A stretch of 57,669 nucleotides of DNA from an uncultured Clostridia bacterium (GCA_945864305.1 CAMBAJ010000004.1:1-57669), one strand, 5' to 3'; counted from the stretch's first letter, positions 31,233 through 40,061 are shown. Notes: generated from the sequence alone by a model not told the origin. Numbers and translations are program-made.

Positions 31233-32927
31233 ATGAACGAACGAATTACCGGTGCGCTGTTCAAGCAGATGGTGCTCCACGGTGCCGCCGCCATCACCGC
31301 CCAGAAGCAGGCCATCAACGACCTGAACGTGTTCCCCGTCCCTGACGGCGACACGGGCACCAATATGTCCATGACCATCGGCACCGCCGTGGCCGAGCTG
31401 CGTAAGACCTCCCCCGCCACGCTGGACCAGGCCGTCTCCGTCACCGCCTCCGCCCTGCTGCGGGGCGCCCGGGGCAACTCCGGCGTCATTCTGTCCCTGC
31501 TGTTCCGCGGCATGTCCAAAGGTCTGAAGGGCATGGAGTCCGCCGACGCGGCCGCCTTTGCCGCCGCCATGCAGGAGGGCGTCTCCTCCGCCTACAAAGC
31601 CGTCATGAAGCCCGCTGAGGGCACCGTCCTCACCGTCTCCCGTCTGGCCGCCAAGCGGGCTGCGGATGTAGCCGCCGAGGGTGAGACCGATGTGGAGAAG
31701 ATGCTGGAGGAGGCCATCAAGGAGGGCCACGAGGCCCTGGCCCAGACCATTGAGATGAACCCCGTCCTGAAAAAGGCCGGCGTGGTGGACGCCGGCGGCA
31801 AGGGCTACCTGCTGATCCTGGAGGGCATGCTGGCTGAGATGCGCGGCGAGCCCATGCCGGAGGTCACGGAGGATGCCCAGGCCCAGGAGAAGGCGGATTT
31901 CGCCGCCCTGTCCGAGGAGGACATCACTTTCACCTTCGACACCGTGTTCATCGTCCGCAAGACCGTGAACAAGCCCCTGGAGCCCCTGCGTGCCTATCTG
32001 AGCAGCATCGGTGACAGCTTGGTCATCGGCGAGGATGACGAGGCCTTCAAGGTCCACGTCCATACCGACATTCCCGGCGCCGCCCTGACGGAGGCCCAGA
32101 AGTACGGCACCCTGGAGCTGGCGAAGATTGAGAACATGCGCACCCAGGCCGAGGACCTGGCGGCCGGTCGGAAGGCCCAGAGCACCGACGATCTGGACGC
32201 CGTGGAGGCCGAGCTGGAGTCCGCCCCCGCTGAGGCTGAGACCGGACATGTGGTGGCCGTCCCCGAGAAGAAATACGGCTTCCTGGCCGTCTGCGCGGGC
32301 GACGGTCTGGCGGCGGTGTTCCAGGACCTGGGCGCCGACGGCGTGGTGTCGGGCGGCCAGACCATGAATCCCTCCACTGAGAGCATTCTGGCCGGCGTGG
32401 ACAAAATTCCCGCCGAGACCGTGTTCGTCCTGCCCAACAACAGCAACATCATCATGGCTGCCCAGCAGTGCGACGCCCTGACGGAGAAAAACGTCATCGT
32501 CATCCCCACCAAGACCGTGCCCCAGGGCATCACCGCCATGATGAACGTGGACTTCGAGGCCTGCGACGCCCAGTCCATCACCGACGCCATGACGGAGTCC
32601 CTGTCCACCGTCACCACCGCCCAGATCACCTACGCCGCCCGGGATTCTGACTTTGACGGCTTCGAGATCAAGGAGGGCGACTACCTGGCCTTGGAGGAGG
32701 GCAAGCTCTTCGGCACCGACGGCTCTCTGGACACGCTGCTGGAAAAGCTGGCGGCGGACGCCGTGGAGCGGGGGGCCTCCTTCATCTCCCTGTACTTCGG
32801 CGAGGATGTGTCCGAGGAGGACGCCCAGAAGGCCGCGCAGGTCTTTGAGACCGCCTGCCCGGACGCCGAAATCGCCGTTCTCTCCGGCGGACAGCCTGTT
32901 TACTACTATATCATCTCCATGGAGTAA
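31233..32927 (+). CDS. DAK2-domain fatty acid kinase, FakA-like (YloV)
   Basis: A 564-residue protein of the FakA/YloV type, which phosphorylates fatty acids bound to a FakB carrier so they can enter phospholipid synthesis. The N-terminal DAK2 domain shows NVFPVPDGDTGTNMSMTI (residues 30-47) and LLRGARGNSGVILSLLFRG (near 75-93), the nucleotide and metal site. A middle domain (FTFDTVFIVRK ... VHVHTDIPG) and a C-terminal domain (VFVLPNNSNIIMAAQQ) follow, as in the family. No FakB gene is in the window. An Ala/Glu-rich linker lies at about 310-345. Confidence 0.93.
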   Translation: MNERITGALFKQMVLHGAAAITAQKQAINDLNVFPVPDGDTGTNMSMTIGTAVAELRKTSPATLDQAVSVTASALLRGARGNSGVILSLLFRGMSKGLKGMESADAAAFAAAMQEGVSSAYKAVMKPAEGTVLTVSRLAAKRAADVAAEGETDVEKMLEEAIKEGHEALAQTIEMNPVLKKAGVVDAGGKGYLLILEGMLAEMRGEPMPEVTEDAQAQEKADFAALSEEDITFTFDTVFIVRKTVNKPLEPLRAYLSSIGDSLVIGEDDEAFKVHVHTDIPGAALTEAQKYGTLELAKIENMRTQAEDLAAGRKAQSTDDLDAVEAELESAPAEAETGHVVAVPEKKYGFLAVCAGDGLAAVFQDLGADGVVSGGQTMNPSTESILAGVDKIPAETVFVLPNNSNIIMAAQQCDALTEKNVIVIPTKTVPQGITAMMNVDFEACDAQSITDAMTESLSTVTTAQITYAARDSDFDGFEIKEGDYLALEEGKLFGTDGSLDTLLEKLAADAVERGASFISLYFGEDVSEEDAQKAAQVFETACPDAEIAVLSGGQPVYYYIISME

Positions 32928-32938
32928 ATCCTGAGACG

Positions 32939-32977
32939 CACAAGCCCCGGACCGACGGTCCGGGGCTTGTTTTTTAT
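32939..32977 (+). terminator. Terminator of the Asp23-DAK2 operon
   Basis: ACAAGCCCCGGACC and GGTCCGGGGCTTGT pair around GAC and are followed by TTTTTTAT. Confidence 0.9.
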
Positions 32978-33201
32978 CTGCGTCTGCCGGGCGGATAGGG
33001 TGTTTTCTCATCGGTGCGGCCCAGCAGGTAATCCACGCTGGTGCCGAAGTAGTCTGCCAGACGGTCCGCCAATTCCAATGGAAGTGGGCGCTCTCCGCGC
33101 TCGTATTTGGAATACAGGCTCTGGTCACACAGAAGATAGGATGCCACCGTCTTTTGGGGCAAGTCCCTGTCCTCTCTCAATTCACGAATCCGCAAATACA
33201 T
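32974..33201 (-). CDS. Small XRE-family regulator
   Basis: A 75-residue protein that is almost entirely an XRE HTH domain: RIRELREDRDLPQKTVASYLLCDQSLYSKYERGERPLPLELADRLADYFGTSVDYLLGRTDEK. ATG at 33201 has AGGTGAT just upstream; the longer frame from 33258 runs through the operator. The gene faces a small Cys-rich protein gene across a short divergent region with a perfect 10-bp inverted repeat, so it probably controls that gene and itself. Confidence 0.88.
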   Translation of the reverse strand: MYLRIRELREDRDLPQKTVASYLLCDQSLYSKYERGERPLPLELADRLADYFGTSVDYLLGRTDEKTPYPPGRRR

Positions 33202-33230
33202 ATCATCACCTGTATTCACTATATCTAGTC

Positions 33231-33262
33231 CATATTGTCCTATTGTAATTTTGGACAATATG
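33231..33262. promoter_or_regulatory. Perfect inverted repeat operator between XRE gene and Cys-rich gene
   Basis: CATATTGTCC (33231-33240) and GGACAATATG (33253-33262) are perfect arms around a 12-bp spacer in the only gap between two divergent genes, the expected place for the XRE protein to bind. Confidence 0.65.
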
Positions 33263-33290
33263 TCCTAAAATATAGCTGGAGGTGATGCAT

Positions 33291-33491
33291 GTGCCATCTT
33301 ACGATGCCATAGACGCCGCCGTGTGCGGGAGCTGTGCCCACTTCCGGCGCCACTACGCCAAAATCGGGTCGATGTACTCCGCCCTGGCCTACGGGCACTG
33401 CGTCTATCCCCGACTGAAAAAGCGGACCGACGGACAGACCTGTCCCCACTGGGTGCCCGCCGAGATGCCGGAGGACACGGAACCCCCATAA
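33291..33491 (+). CDS. Small cysteine-rich protein, unknown function
   Basis: A 66-residue protein with four cysteines in CGSC (after DAAV), YGHC and GQTCPHW, plus nearby histidines: a plausible zinc or iron-sulfur site of the form C-x2-C-x20-C-x13-C. The start is taken as GTG at 33291, 8 nt after GGAGG; ATG at 33285 and GTG at 33282 are too close to that site. I do not recognise a family. It is controlled by the facing XRE gene if the shared inverted repeat is the operator. Confidence 0.7.
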   Translation: MPSYDAIDAAVCGSCAHFRRHYAKIGSMYSALAYGHCVYPRLKKRTDGQTCPHWVPAEMPEDTEPP

Positions 33492-33530
33492 AAAAACTGC
33501 CGCGGGAGGTATCCCACGGCAGTTTTTTTA
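33490..33530. terminator. Bidirectional terminator
   Basis: ACTGCCGCGGGA and TCCCACGGCAGT (about 33496-33523) pair with one mismatch around GGTA, with an A-run before and a T-run after, serving both the Cys-rich gene and the opposing HD-domain gene. Confidence 0.85.
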
Positions 33531-34112
33531 CAGGCTCGCCATCTCGGCGTTGATGCTCTCCTCACAGGACCGCATGGCCAGAATGGTCTTCTCCATCAGG
33601 TCCTCCAGGGTCCAGCCCAGGCGCTCGGCGCCCTCCTTGATGACGTCCCGGGAGCAGCCGGCGGCGAACTTCTTGTCCTTGAACTTCTTTTTCAGGGAGC
33701 TGACCTCCATGTCGGAGACGCTCTTGCTGGGCCGCATCCGGGCGGCGGCGCCGATGAGGCCCGTCAGCTCGTCCGCCGCAAAGAGGACCTTCTCCATCTC
33801 GTGGGTAGGCTCCACGTCGCAACACAGGCCGTAGCCGTGGGAGCAGACGGCGTGAATGAACTCGTCGCTGCACCCGATCTCCGCCAGCAGCTCCGGGGCC
33901 TTCTTGCAGTGCTCCTCCGGCCACTTCTCAAAGTCCACGTCGTGGAGCAGGCCCACGGTGGCCCAGAAGTCCGCGTCCTCGCCGTAGCCCAACTCGCCCG
34001 CGTACCAGCGCATGGTGCCCTCTACCGTCAATCCGTGCTGGATGTGGAAGGGCTCGCCGTTATATTTCCGCAGCAGCGCCAGGGCTGCTTCTCTGTCAGG
34101 ACATGCTTTCAT
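33528..34112 (-). CDS. HD-domain phosphohydrolase
   Basis: A 194-residue HD-superfamily protein, metal-dependent phosphohydrolases acting on nucleotides or second messengers. Visible ligands are His in FHIQHGLTVEGTMRW (residues 23-37), the HD pair in VGLLHDVDFEKWPEEHC near 56-72 and HAVCSHGYG near 87-95. ATG at 34112 follows AAAGGAG; an upstream ATG at 34136 lies before that site and is not used. The specific substrate cannot be read. The gene is flanked by terminators and appears monocistronic. Confidence 0.9.
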   Translation of the reverse strand: MKACPDREAALALLRKYNGEPFHIQHGLTVEGTMRWYAGELGYGEDADFWATVGLLHDVDFEKWPEEHCKKAPELLAEIGCSDEFIHAVCSHGYGLCCDVEPTHEMEKVLFAADELTGLIGAAARMRPSKSVSDMEVSSLKKKFKDKKFAAGCSRDVIKEGAERLGWTLEDLMEKTILAMRSCEESINAEMASL

Positions 34113-34181
34113 GGGGAAATCGCTCCTTTGTATCAAATTGGGGACAGTATAGTCCCTTTTTCCACACTTTTCAAGGAAAAC

Positions 34182-34862
34182 TTACGGCTCCCTGGGGTCC
34201 GGGTCCCCGTCCAGGGTGACAAAATAATCGTACCAGGGCAGCAGAAATTCATATCCCGCCTTCAGGCGGTCCACGATGTCCCGGCAAAACAGCTCGTCCG
34301 TCAGCTTGTCCTGATGAAGGACGGAGAAGGACTTTGCCTGATACCAGGGCTCCAGCAGCGCCAAGGGTGCCTGGCTCCGGGGCTTCTTGTAGTCCTCCGT
34401 CTCCAGGACGAACTCCTCCTGGCGCGCCAGGGCCCGCATCAGCTTCTCCATGGTCCCGGGGTCCCGGTCGATCCGGGCCCGGAGCTTCGCCATGGTCAGA
34501 GGCTTGGGCATGTAGTACCCCATGCCGTAGGTCCAGCCTTCCGGCATCAGCTCGAACCAGAAGGTAGGCTTAGCGGTCCACTGCTCCGCCGGCTGTTCCA
34601 CAGAGAACCACAGGCTCTCCTTATAGGGCCCCCGCCCGTGGAGCCGCCGGGCGTCCCGGTAGATGCGCGTCACCTTGCGGATCAGGCCGTAGTCCGGCCG
34701 CCGTTCCTGCAAATAATTGTAAATCTCGTCGCCCAGCTCCTTCATGGGCTCATAGAACTGGGTCACATAGATGCTCTTGTGGGCCTCGAACCAGGACCGC
34801 TCGTTATTGAAGCGGATGCCCCACATAAAGTCCACGGTCTCGTCGGTAAATCCGGTAAACAT
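34182..34862 (-). CDS. DUF2461 family protein
   Basis: A 226-residue soluble protein of the DUF2461 (TIGR02453) type, recognised by MFTGFTDETVDFMWGIRFNNERSWFEAHKSIY at the N-terminus and KVTRIYRDARRLHGRGPYKESLWF in the centre, followed by FWFELMPEGWTYGMGYYMP. The family is common across bacteria and has no established biochemical role. It stands alone between the HD and kinase-like genes; no clear terminator was seen at its 3' end. Confidence 0.88.
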   Translation of the reverse strand: MFTGFTDETVDFMWGIRFNNERSWFEAHKSIYVTQFYEPMKELGDEIYNYLQERRPDYGLIRKVTRIYRDARRLHGRGPYKESLWFSVEQPAEQWTAKPTFWFELMPEGWTYGMGYYMPKPLTMAKLRARIDRDPGTMEKLMRALARQEEFVLETEDYKKPRSQAPLALLEPWYQAKSFSVLHQDKLTDELFCRDIVDRLKAGYEFLLPWYDYFVTLDGDPDPREP

Positions 34863-34943
34863 GCTTGCCTCCGTCTGTTAAATTCCTGGTCACTATACCA
34901 CAAAATCGCCGGCGGAGCAACGGCGGGCGGGTGGGAAATCAGC

Positions 34944-34987
34944 TGAAAAAGCCACGGTCCGGAGCTGTCCGGACCGTGGCTTTTCGA
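34944..34987 (-). terminator. Terminator of the cytidylate-kinase-like gene
   Basis: AGCCACGGTCCGGA and TCCGGACCGTGGCT form a 14-bp perfect stem; the minus strand continues TTTTTCAGC. Confidence 0.88.
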
Positions 34988-34998
34988 TTACTTTGCCC

Positions 34999-35601
34999 TT
35001 ATTCAGCGGCCTGGGCCACCTCGGTGATGAGCTTGACGCACAGGTCATAGCCCAGCGCGCCGCTGTCCAGCGTCAGGTGGTAGTTCTTGCTGTCGCCCCA
35101 CTTTTTGCCGGTATAGCGGCTGTAATAGGTGTGGCGGCTGCTGTCCTTCTTGGCCATCATTCTCTGAATCTCCGTGGCGTTGGTGCTGCCGATCAGCTCG
35201 CTGACGCGCACGGCCCGGTGGACATCGTCGGCGTGGATGAACACATTGATGCTCTCAATGCCAACCTCCCGCAGAATCTCGTCGGCGCAGCGGCCCAAAA
35301 TCACGCAGGGCCCCGCCTGGGCGAATCGCAGAATGATGGCCTTCTGCACGTCGTGGATAGCCTCCTGGGTGTCCCGGTAATAGGTGCTGGAGGCGGAGCA
35401 GATGCTCTTCAGGATGGAGTCGGTCTTGGAGATGTCCTCGCCCTCGTCCTCGATGAGTTCTGGGTCAAAGCCGCTGGCCTTGGCGGTCTCCCGCACGATG
35501 TCCCGGTCGTAGAACGGGATGCCCAGGGCCTCCGCCACGCCCTTGCCGATGCTGTGGCCGCCGGCGCCGTATTCCCGGCTGATGGTAATGATCTTGTTCA
35601 T
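34999..35601 (-). CDS. Cytidylate-kinase-like family protein
   Basis: A 200-residue P-loop NTPase of the cytidylate-kinase-2 group. The N-terminal MNKIITISREYGAGGHSIGKGVAEALGIPFYDRDIV holds the degenerate P-loop (GAGGHSIGK, residues 12-20) typical of the group. The LID-like Arg/Lys stretch appears as MMAKKDSSRHTYYSRYTGKKWGD. These proteins are frequent in Clostridia and distinct from the true CMP kinase; their substrate is not established. The gene has its own terminator and no obvious partner. Confidence 0.9.
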   Translation of the reverse strand: MNKIITISREYGAGGHSIGKGVAEALGIPFYDRDIVRETAKASGFDPELIEDEGEDISKTDSILKSICSASSTYYRDTQEAIHDVQKAIILRFAQAGPCVILGRCADEILREVGIESINVFIHADDVHRAVRVSELIGSTNATEIQRMMAKKDSSRHTYYSRYTGKKWGDSKNYHLTLDSGALGYDLCVKLITEVAQAAE

Positions 35602-35699
35602 GGTATCTCTCCCTCAATTCTCCCGCCGCCGACGCGGCTCTTCCTGAGGGCAGTATACCATATTCTTCTCCGGGACACAATGGAAACTTCGGCGTTTTG

Positions 35700-36377
35700 T
35701 CACCCCTGCAGCGCCCGCTCCAGCATCTCCATCAGCTCGGTGGCATGGCGGTACTCATCGGCGCTCAGCTCATTGAGCAGCTCGGCCAGACAGGGGTCCG
35801 TGGTCCCCTCCGCGGCCCGGGCGTAGTTCAGGCCGTTGCAGGCCTCCGCGTGATACCGCTCCCGCAGCGCCGGACACCAGCGGCCGATGTAGATGTGCTC
35901 ACAGCTGACCGCCGGCCGATAGCACTCCCCGGTGATGAGATAGTGCACGGCCATCAGCCTGCGGGCGTGGCCGCCCTCGTCGGCGGCGATATCCCGCAGG
36001 CGCTGCCGCGCCCAGACCGGGGCCTGGCGGGACAGGGCCAGATAGTACCGCCGGTCCCCCAGCTCCTCCTCGACGAAGCCCGTCAGCACCTCCAGCATCT
36101 CCGCCGCCGCACTGCCCATACAGCAGGGATTCTGGGCCGCGCCGGGCAGCTGGCCCTCCTGGGCGGTCTGGGCGGCGGACGTCTGCTGGGAAACCGGCGC
36201 CATCATCGTCGTGCTATTGGCCGGAGCGGCGGCCGGTGCCGCCTCTGCGGATGAATTTTTCGAATCCGGAGACTGCCGCATCCCGGGATAGGGCTCCAGG
36301 TTGGGCGCCACCCGCTGCCAGACCCGGTCGTACTGCCGGTAATCATAGATTTCAGGTCTATGTACGTTTTGTTCCAT
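35700..36377 (-). CDS. Ferritin-like domain protein
   Basis: A 225-residue protein with a low-complexity Ala/Pro/Gln linker (residues 35-85) between a short N-terminal segment (YDYRQYDRVWQRVAPNLEPYPGM) and a four-helix ferritin-like domain. The likely di-iron ligands are Glu in FVEEELGDRRYY, ExxH in ADEGGHARR and ExxH in LSADEYRHATEL. ATG at 36377 follows AAGGAGG. The gene diverges from the SufC-SufBD iron-sulfur genes, which fits a role in iron or peroxide handling. Whether it stores iron or acts like rubrerythrin cannot be told. Confidence 0.82.
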   Translation of the reverse strand: MEQNVHRPEIYDYRQYDRVWQRVAPNLEPYPGMRQSPDSKNSSAEAAPAAAPANSTTMMAPVSQQTSAAQTAQEGQLPGAAQNPCCMGSAAAEMLEVLTGFVEEELGDRRYYLALSRQAPVWARQRLRDIAADEGGHARRLMAVHYLITGECYRPAVSCEHIYIGRWCPALRERYHAEACNGLNYARAAEGTTDPCLAELLNELSADEYRHATELMEMLERALQG

Positions 36378-36428
36378 AGAGGTCCCTCCTTTTCTCCCCA
36401 GTCTATGCGGCGGCGGATATTTTTGTGT

Positions 36429-36446
36429 CTGTTGCGGCCGCAACAG
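36429..36446. promoter_or_regulatory. 18-bp perfect palindrome between ferritin-like and Fe-S genes
   Basis: CTGTTGCGGCCGCAACAG is a perfect 18-bp palindrome, extended to 26 bp with one mismatch, located between the divergent starts. It is well placed for an iron or redox regulator acting on both sides. Confidence 0.5.
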
Positions 36447-36497
36447 GCACAGCCGCCCCTTTCGGGGTAAAATACCCTCAAACCTAGCGGCTTTTCA

Positions 36498-36526
36498 TTG
36501 CTTTTTTCTCTTATATCTGCTAGAAT
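36498..36526 (+). promoter_or_regulatory. Promoter of the sufC-sufBD pair
   Basis: TTGCTT (36498-36503), 17 bp, TAGAAT (36521-36526). Confidence 0.7.
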
Positions 36527-36571
36527 AGAGAAACTATGAGCATTTTTGCCATTAAAGGAGGTTCCGATTCC

Positions 36572-37312
36572 ATGCTGGAATTGAAACATATCAGCTACTC
36601 CGTCCATGAGGGGGACGAGGAGCTGGGGATTCTGAAGGATATCTCTCTCACCATTGATGACCACAAGCTGGTGGTGTTCACCGGTCCCAACGGCGGCGGC
36701 AAGACCACACTGGCGAAGATCATCATGGGTCTGGTAACGCCCACCGAGGGCCAGATCATCTGGAACGGGCAGGACATCACCGGTCTCGGCATCACCGAGC
36801 GGGCGCGGCTGGGCATCAGCTACGGCTTTCAGCAGCCGCCCCGGTTCAAGGGCCTGACCGTCCGGGACCTGTTGACACTGGCCTCCGGCGACAGCAAGCT
36901 GTCCAAGGACAAGTGCTGCCAGTACCTGACGAAGGTCGGCCTGTGCGCCAACGACTATCTAGACCGAGAGGTGGACGTGTCCCTCTCCGGCGGCGAAGTC
37001 AAGCGTATTGAGATCGCGTCCATCCTGGCCCGGAACAGCCAGCTGATGATCTTCGACGAGCCGGAGGCGGGCATCGACCTGTGGAGCTTCGCCCGGCTGA
37101 CGGAGACCTTTGAGCAAATCCACGCCAACGGCAGCGCCACCATGATCATCATCTCCCACCAGGAGCGCATCATCTCCCTGGCGGATGAGGTCATCGTGGT
37201 GGGTGACGGCGCCATCCGCCACCGGGGCTCCGCATCTGAAATTCTGCCCCAGATTCTGGCAGACACTTTGGGCGGCTGCCCGGTACTGACGAAGGAGGTG
37301 ACGGCGCAATGA
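36572..37312 (+). CDS. sufC: Fe-S assembly ATPase SufC
   Basis: SufC is the ABC-type ATPase that drives iron-sulfur cluster assembly on a SufB/SufD scaffold. The 246-residue protein has Walker A GPNGGGKTT (near 38-46), the Q-loop FQQPPRFKGLTVRD, the signature LSGGEVKRIE and Walker B LMIFDEPEAGID. ATG at 36572 is preceded by AAGGAGG. Its stop overlaps the start of the SufBD gene (ATGA). There are no sufS, sufU or sufD genes beside it, so this is the minimal two-gene form. Confidence 0.93.
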   Translation: MLELKHISYSVHEGDEELGILKDISLTIDDHKLVVFTGPNGGGKTTLAKIIMGLVTPTEGQIIWNGQDITGLGITERARLGISYGFQQPPRFKGLTVRDLLTLASGDSKLSKDKCCQYLTKVGLCANDYLDREVDVSLSGGEVKRIEIASILARNSQLMIFDEPEAGIDLWSFARLTETFEQIHANGSATMIIISHQERIISLADEVIVVGDGAIRHRGSASEILPQILADTLGGCPVLTKEVTAQ

Positions 37313-38235
37313 TGGACAACGAGATCGACCGCGAGCTTCTGGAAAAGATCGCGGACATGTTGGGAAAGCCCGTGGGGGCCTTCAATATCCGGAAGGACAG
37401 CGGCTGCGACGGCCGTCAGAGCACCGAACACATCGAGATCACCAGCAAGACCGACGGCAAGTCCGGCATCGACATCCGCATCAAGGACGGCACCGTGGGC
37501 GAGACCTGCCATATCCCCGTCATCATCACCAAGCCCGGCATTGAGGAAATGGTGTACAATGACTTCTATATCGGCGAGAACTGCAATGTGGACATTGTGG
37601 CCGGCTGCGGTATCCACAACTGCGGCGACCAGACCAGCCGCCACGACGGCCTGCACACCTTCTACGTGGGCAAGAACTCCCACGTCCACTACACGGAAAA
37701 GCACTACGGCGAGGGCGACGGCAAGGGCGGCAAGATCATGAACCCCCAGACCGTGGTCTATCTGGAGGAGGGCGCCTCCATCCAGATGGACACCACCCAA
37801 ATTCGGGGCATCGACTCCACCAAGCGGTACACGAAGATCGTCTGCGGCAAGGGGGCCGAGGCCGTCATCACCGAGCGCCTGCTGACCCACGGCGACCAGG
37901 TGGCCGAGAGCGACATGGAGATCGTGCTGGACGGCGAGGACTCCAAGGGCCGGGTTATCTCCCGGTCCGTGGCCCAGGATGAATCCAGCCAGGTGTTCTA
38001 TCCCCGTATGGTGGGCAACGCCCAGTGCTTCGGCCATGTCCAGTGCGACTCCATCATCATGGGACAGGCCAAGATCAAGTCCATCCCCGCCATCACAGCC
38101 AACTGCACGGAGGCCCAGCTGGTCCATGAGGCCGCCATCGGCAAGATCGCAGGCGACCAGCTCTTAAAGCTGGAGACCCTGGGTCTCACCGAGGAGGAGG
38201 CCGAGGACTGCATCCTGAAGGGCTTCCTGGCCTGA
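37309..38235 (+). CDS. SufB/SufD-family scaffold protein (minimal, SmsB-like)
   Basis: A 308-residue SufBD-family protein, much shorter than SufB (about 470) or SufD (about 420). The right-handed beta-helix core is visible in ENCNVDIVAGCGIHNCGDQTSRHDGLHTFYVG (with several Cys/His), VVYLEEGASIQMDTTQIRG, and the C-terminal SufBD signature ITANCTEAQLVHEAAIGKIAGDQLLKLETLGLTEEEAEDCILKGFL. Together with SufC it corresponds to the compact SUF-like minimal (SMS) system described in anaerobes and archaea, thought to be ancestral to SUF. The 4-bp overlap with sufC implies coupled synthesis. Confidence 0.9.
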   Translation: MMDNEIDRELLEKIADMLGKPVGAFNIRKDSGCDGRQSTEHIEITSKTDGKSGIDIRIKDGTVGETCHIPVIITKPGIEEMVYNDFYIGENCNVDIVAGCGIHNCGDQTSRHDGLHTFYVGKNSHVHYTEKHYGEGDGKGGKIMNPQTVVYLEEGASIQMDTTQIRGIDSTKRYTKIVCGKGAEAVITERLLTHGDQVAESDMEIVLDGEDSKGRVISRSVAQDESSQVFYPRMVGNAQCFGHVQCDSIIMGQAKIKSIPAITANCTEAQLVHEAAIGKIAGDQLLKLETLGLTEEEAEDCILKGFLA

Positions 38236-38240
38236 GAACA

Positions 38241-38301
38241 CGCAAAACGAAGTTTTGCGCGTGAAAGTTCTTTTTGGTTCTTTTTCTTGAAAGAAAAAGA
38301 A
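38241..38301. repeat. Two short palindromes after the Fe-S genes
   Basis: CGCAAAAC-GAA-GTTTTGCG (38241-38259) and TTCTTTTTCTT-GA-AAGAAAAAGAA (38278-38301). They resemble other intergenic palindromes in this window at 27115-27139 and 45210-45280. Confidence 0.6.
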
Positions 38302-38316
38302 TCACATCAGACGTAA

Positions 38317-38353
38317 AAAATCCTCCGGGAGTTTCCCCGGAGGATTTTTTGAT
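38317..38353. terminator. Bidirectional terminator between Fe-S genes and rny
   Basis: ATCCTCCGGG and CCCGGAGGAT form the stem, with AAAAA before and TTTTTT after, so it can serve both converging units. Confidence 0.9.
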
Positions 38354-38360
38354 GCGTATT

Positions 38361-39911
38361 TTACTTTGCGTATTCGACCACTTTAGTCTCCCGCAGGACA
38401 TGGACCTTGATCTGGCCGGGATATTCCATCTCTTCCTCGATCTTCTTGGCCAGGTCCCGGGCCAGAATGACCATCTGGTCCTCACTGACCTGCTCGGGCT
38501 TCACCATCACGCGGACCTCACGGCCGGCCTGGATGGCGTAGGCCTTGTCAACGCCGGGATAGGAGCCGGTGATGGTCTCCAGCTGCTCCAGACGCTTGAT
38601 GTAGTTCTCCAGATTCTCACGGCGGGCGCCGGGACGGGCGGCGGAAATGGCGTCCGCGGCCTGGACCAGGCAGGCGATGATGGTCCGGGGCTCCACGTCG
38701 TTGTGATGGGCCTCGATGGCGTGGATGATCTCCTCTTTTTCCTTGTACTTCCGGGCGAATTCCACGCCCAGGGCCACATGGGTGCCCTCCATCTCATGGT
38801 CCACGGCCTTGCCCAGATCGTGCAGCAGACCGGCGCGCTTGGCGGCCTGGACGTCGGCGCCCAGCTCGGCGGCCATCATGCCGGCGATGTGGCTGACTTC
38901 CACGGAGTGCTGCAAAACGTTCTGGCCGTAGCTGGTGCGGTAGTGCAGGCGGCCCAGCATCTTCACCAGTTCGGGGTGGAGATTGCGGACGCCGCACTCG
39001 AACGTCACCCGCTCGCCCTCGGCCTTGATGGTGGCGTCCACCTCCCGGCGGGCCTTCTCCACCATCTCCTCGATATGGGTGGGATGGATGCGGCCGTCGG
39101 CGATCAGCTTTTCCAGTGCCAGCCGGGCGATCTCACGCCGCACCGGCTCAAAGCAGGAAACCGTGATCGCTTCCGGCGTGTCGTCGATGATCAGGTCCAC
39201 ACCGGTCAGAGTCTCAATGGTGCGGATGTTACGGCCTTCACGGCCAATGATGCGGCCCTTCATCTCGTCATTGGGCAGGGGAACCACACTGACGGTCATT
39301 TCGGCCACCTGGTCGGCGGCGCACCGCTGGATGGCCTGCGCCACCACTTCGCGGGCGCGGGCCTCGCACTCTTCCTTCATCCGGGACTCGACCTCTTTGA
39401 TCTTGAGGGCGGTCTCGTGGGTCACTTCAGACTCCACCTGATCGATCAGATACTGCTTCGCTTCCTCGGCGGTAAAGCCGGAGATGCGCTCCAGCATCTC
39501 GGTCTGGCTGCGCTTGATGACCTTGATTTCTTCATTTTCCTTGTCGATGGCCGCATGCTTCTGGGCCAGGGACTCTTCCTTCTTCTCGACAGCCTCGGTC
39601 TTTCGTTCCAGGCTCTCTTCCTTCTGCTGCAGGCGGTTTTCCTGCCGCTGCAGGTCGGCTCTGCGCGATTTCTCTTCCTTCTCGTACTCGCTGCGGTTTT
39701 TCAAAATCTCTTCTTTTGCTTCCAGCAGGGCCTCACGCTTCTTGGATTCCGCGCTCTTGATGGCCTCGTTGATGATGCGCCGTCCTTCTTCTTCCGCGCT
39801 TGAGATTTCTTTTTCGGAAACGGTCTTCCGGTAGCGAATACCGAGCGGGAAGCAAATCACGCCACCGACCAGCAGTCCGATCAGGGCCGCAATAATGGTG
39901 ATGGGTTGCAC
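38361..39911 (-). CDS. rny: Ribonuclease Y
   Basis: RNase Y is the membrane-bound endoribonuclease that initiates mRNA decay in Firmicutes. The 516-residue protein has an N-terminal membrane anchor ([21 protein letters not shown], residues 4-24), a long coiled coil to about residue 190, a KH RNA-binding domain ([21 protein letters not shown]), and the HD catalytic domain with [19 protein letters not shown] near 345. The start is GTG at 39911 after GGAGGA. It has its own promoter with a palindrome over the -35. Confidence 0.97.
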   Translation of the reverse strand: MQPITIIAALIGLLVGGVICFPLGIRYRKTVSEKEISSAEEEGRRIINEAIKSAESKKREALLEAKEEILKNRSEYEKEEKSRRADLQRQENRLQQKEESLERKTEAVEKKEESLAQKHAAIDKENEEIKVIKRSQTEMLERISGFTAEEAKQYLIDQVESEVTHETALKIKEVESRMKEECEARAREVVAQAIQRCAADQVAEMTVSVVPLPNDEMKGRIIGREGRNIRTIETLTGVDLIIDDTPEAITVSCFEPVRREIARLALEKLIADGRIHPTHIEEMVEKARREVDATIKAEGERVTFECGVRNLHPELVKMLGRLHYRTSYGQNVLQHSVEVSHIAGMMAAELGADVQAAKRAGLLHDLGKAVDHEMEGTHVALGVEFARKYKEKEEIIHAIEAHHNDVEPRTIIACLVQAADAISAARPGARRENLENYIKRLEQLETITGSYPGVDKAYAIQAGREVRVMVKPEQVSEDQMVILARDLAKKIEEEMEYPGQIKVHVLRETKVVEYAK

Positions 39912-40031
39912 GATTTGATCTTCCTCCTGTCTTTCGGTATTGGTTCGCTGTATATGCAGACCGGATGGGTCGCATGGTTAAGAAAACAATCGACGGCACC
40001 CCTGTTGCCTGCCGACAATTATCTTTTATCT

Positions 40032-40061
40032 AGTTTAATCATTTACTTGACCACTGTCAAG
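40032..40061 (-). promoter_or_regulatory. rny promoter with overlapping palindrome
   Basis: Minus strand TTGACA (40060-40055), 17 bp, TAAACT (40037-40032). CTTGAC-CACT-GTCAAG (40046-40061) is a perfect palindrome covering the -35, a possible operator. Confidence 0.75.
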
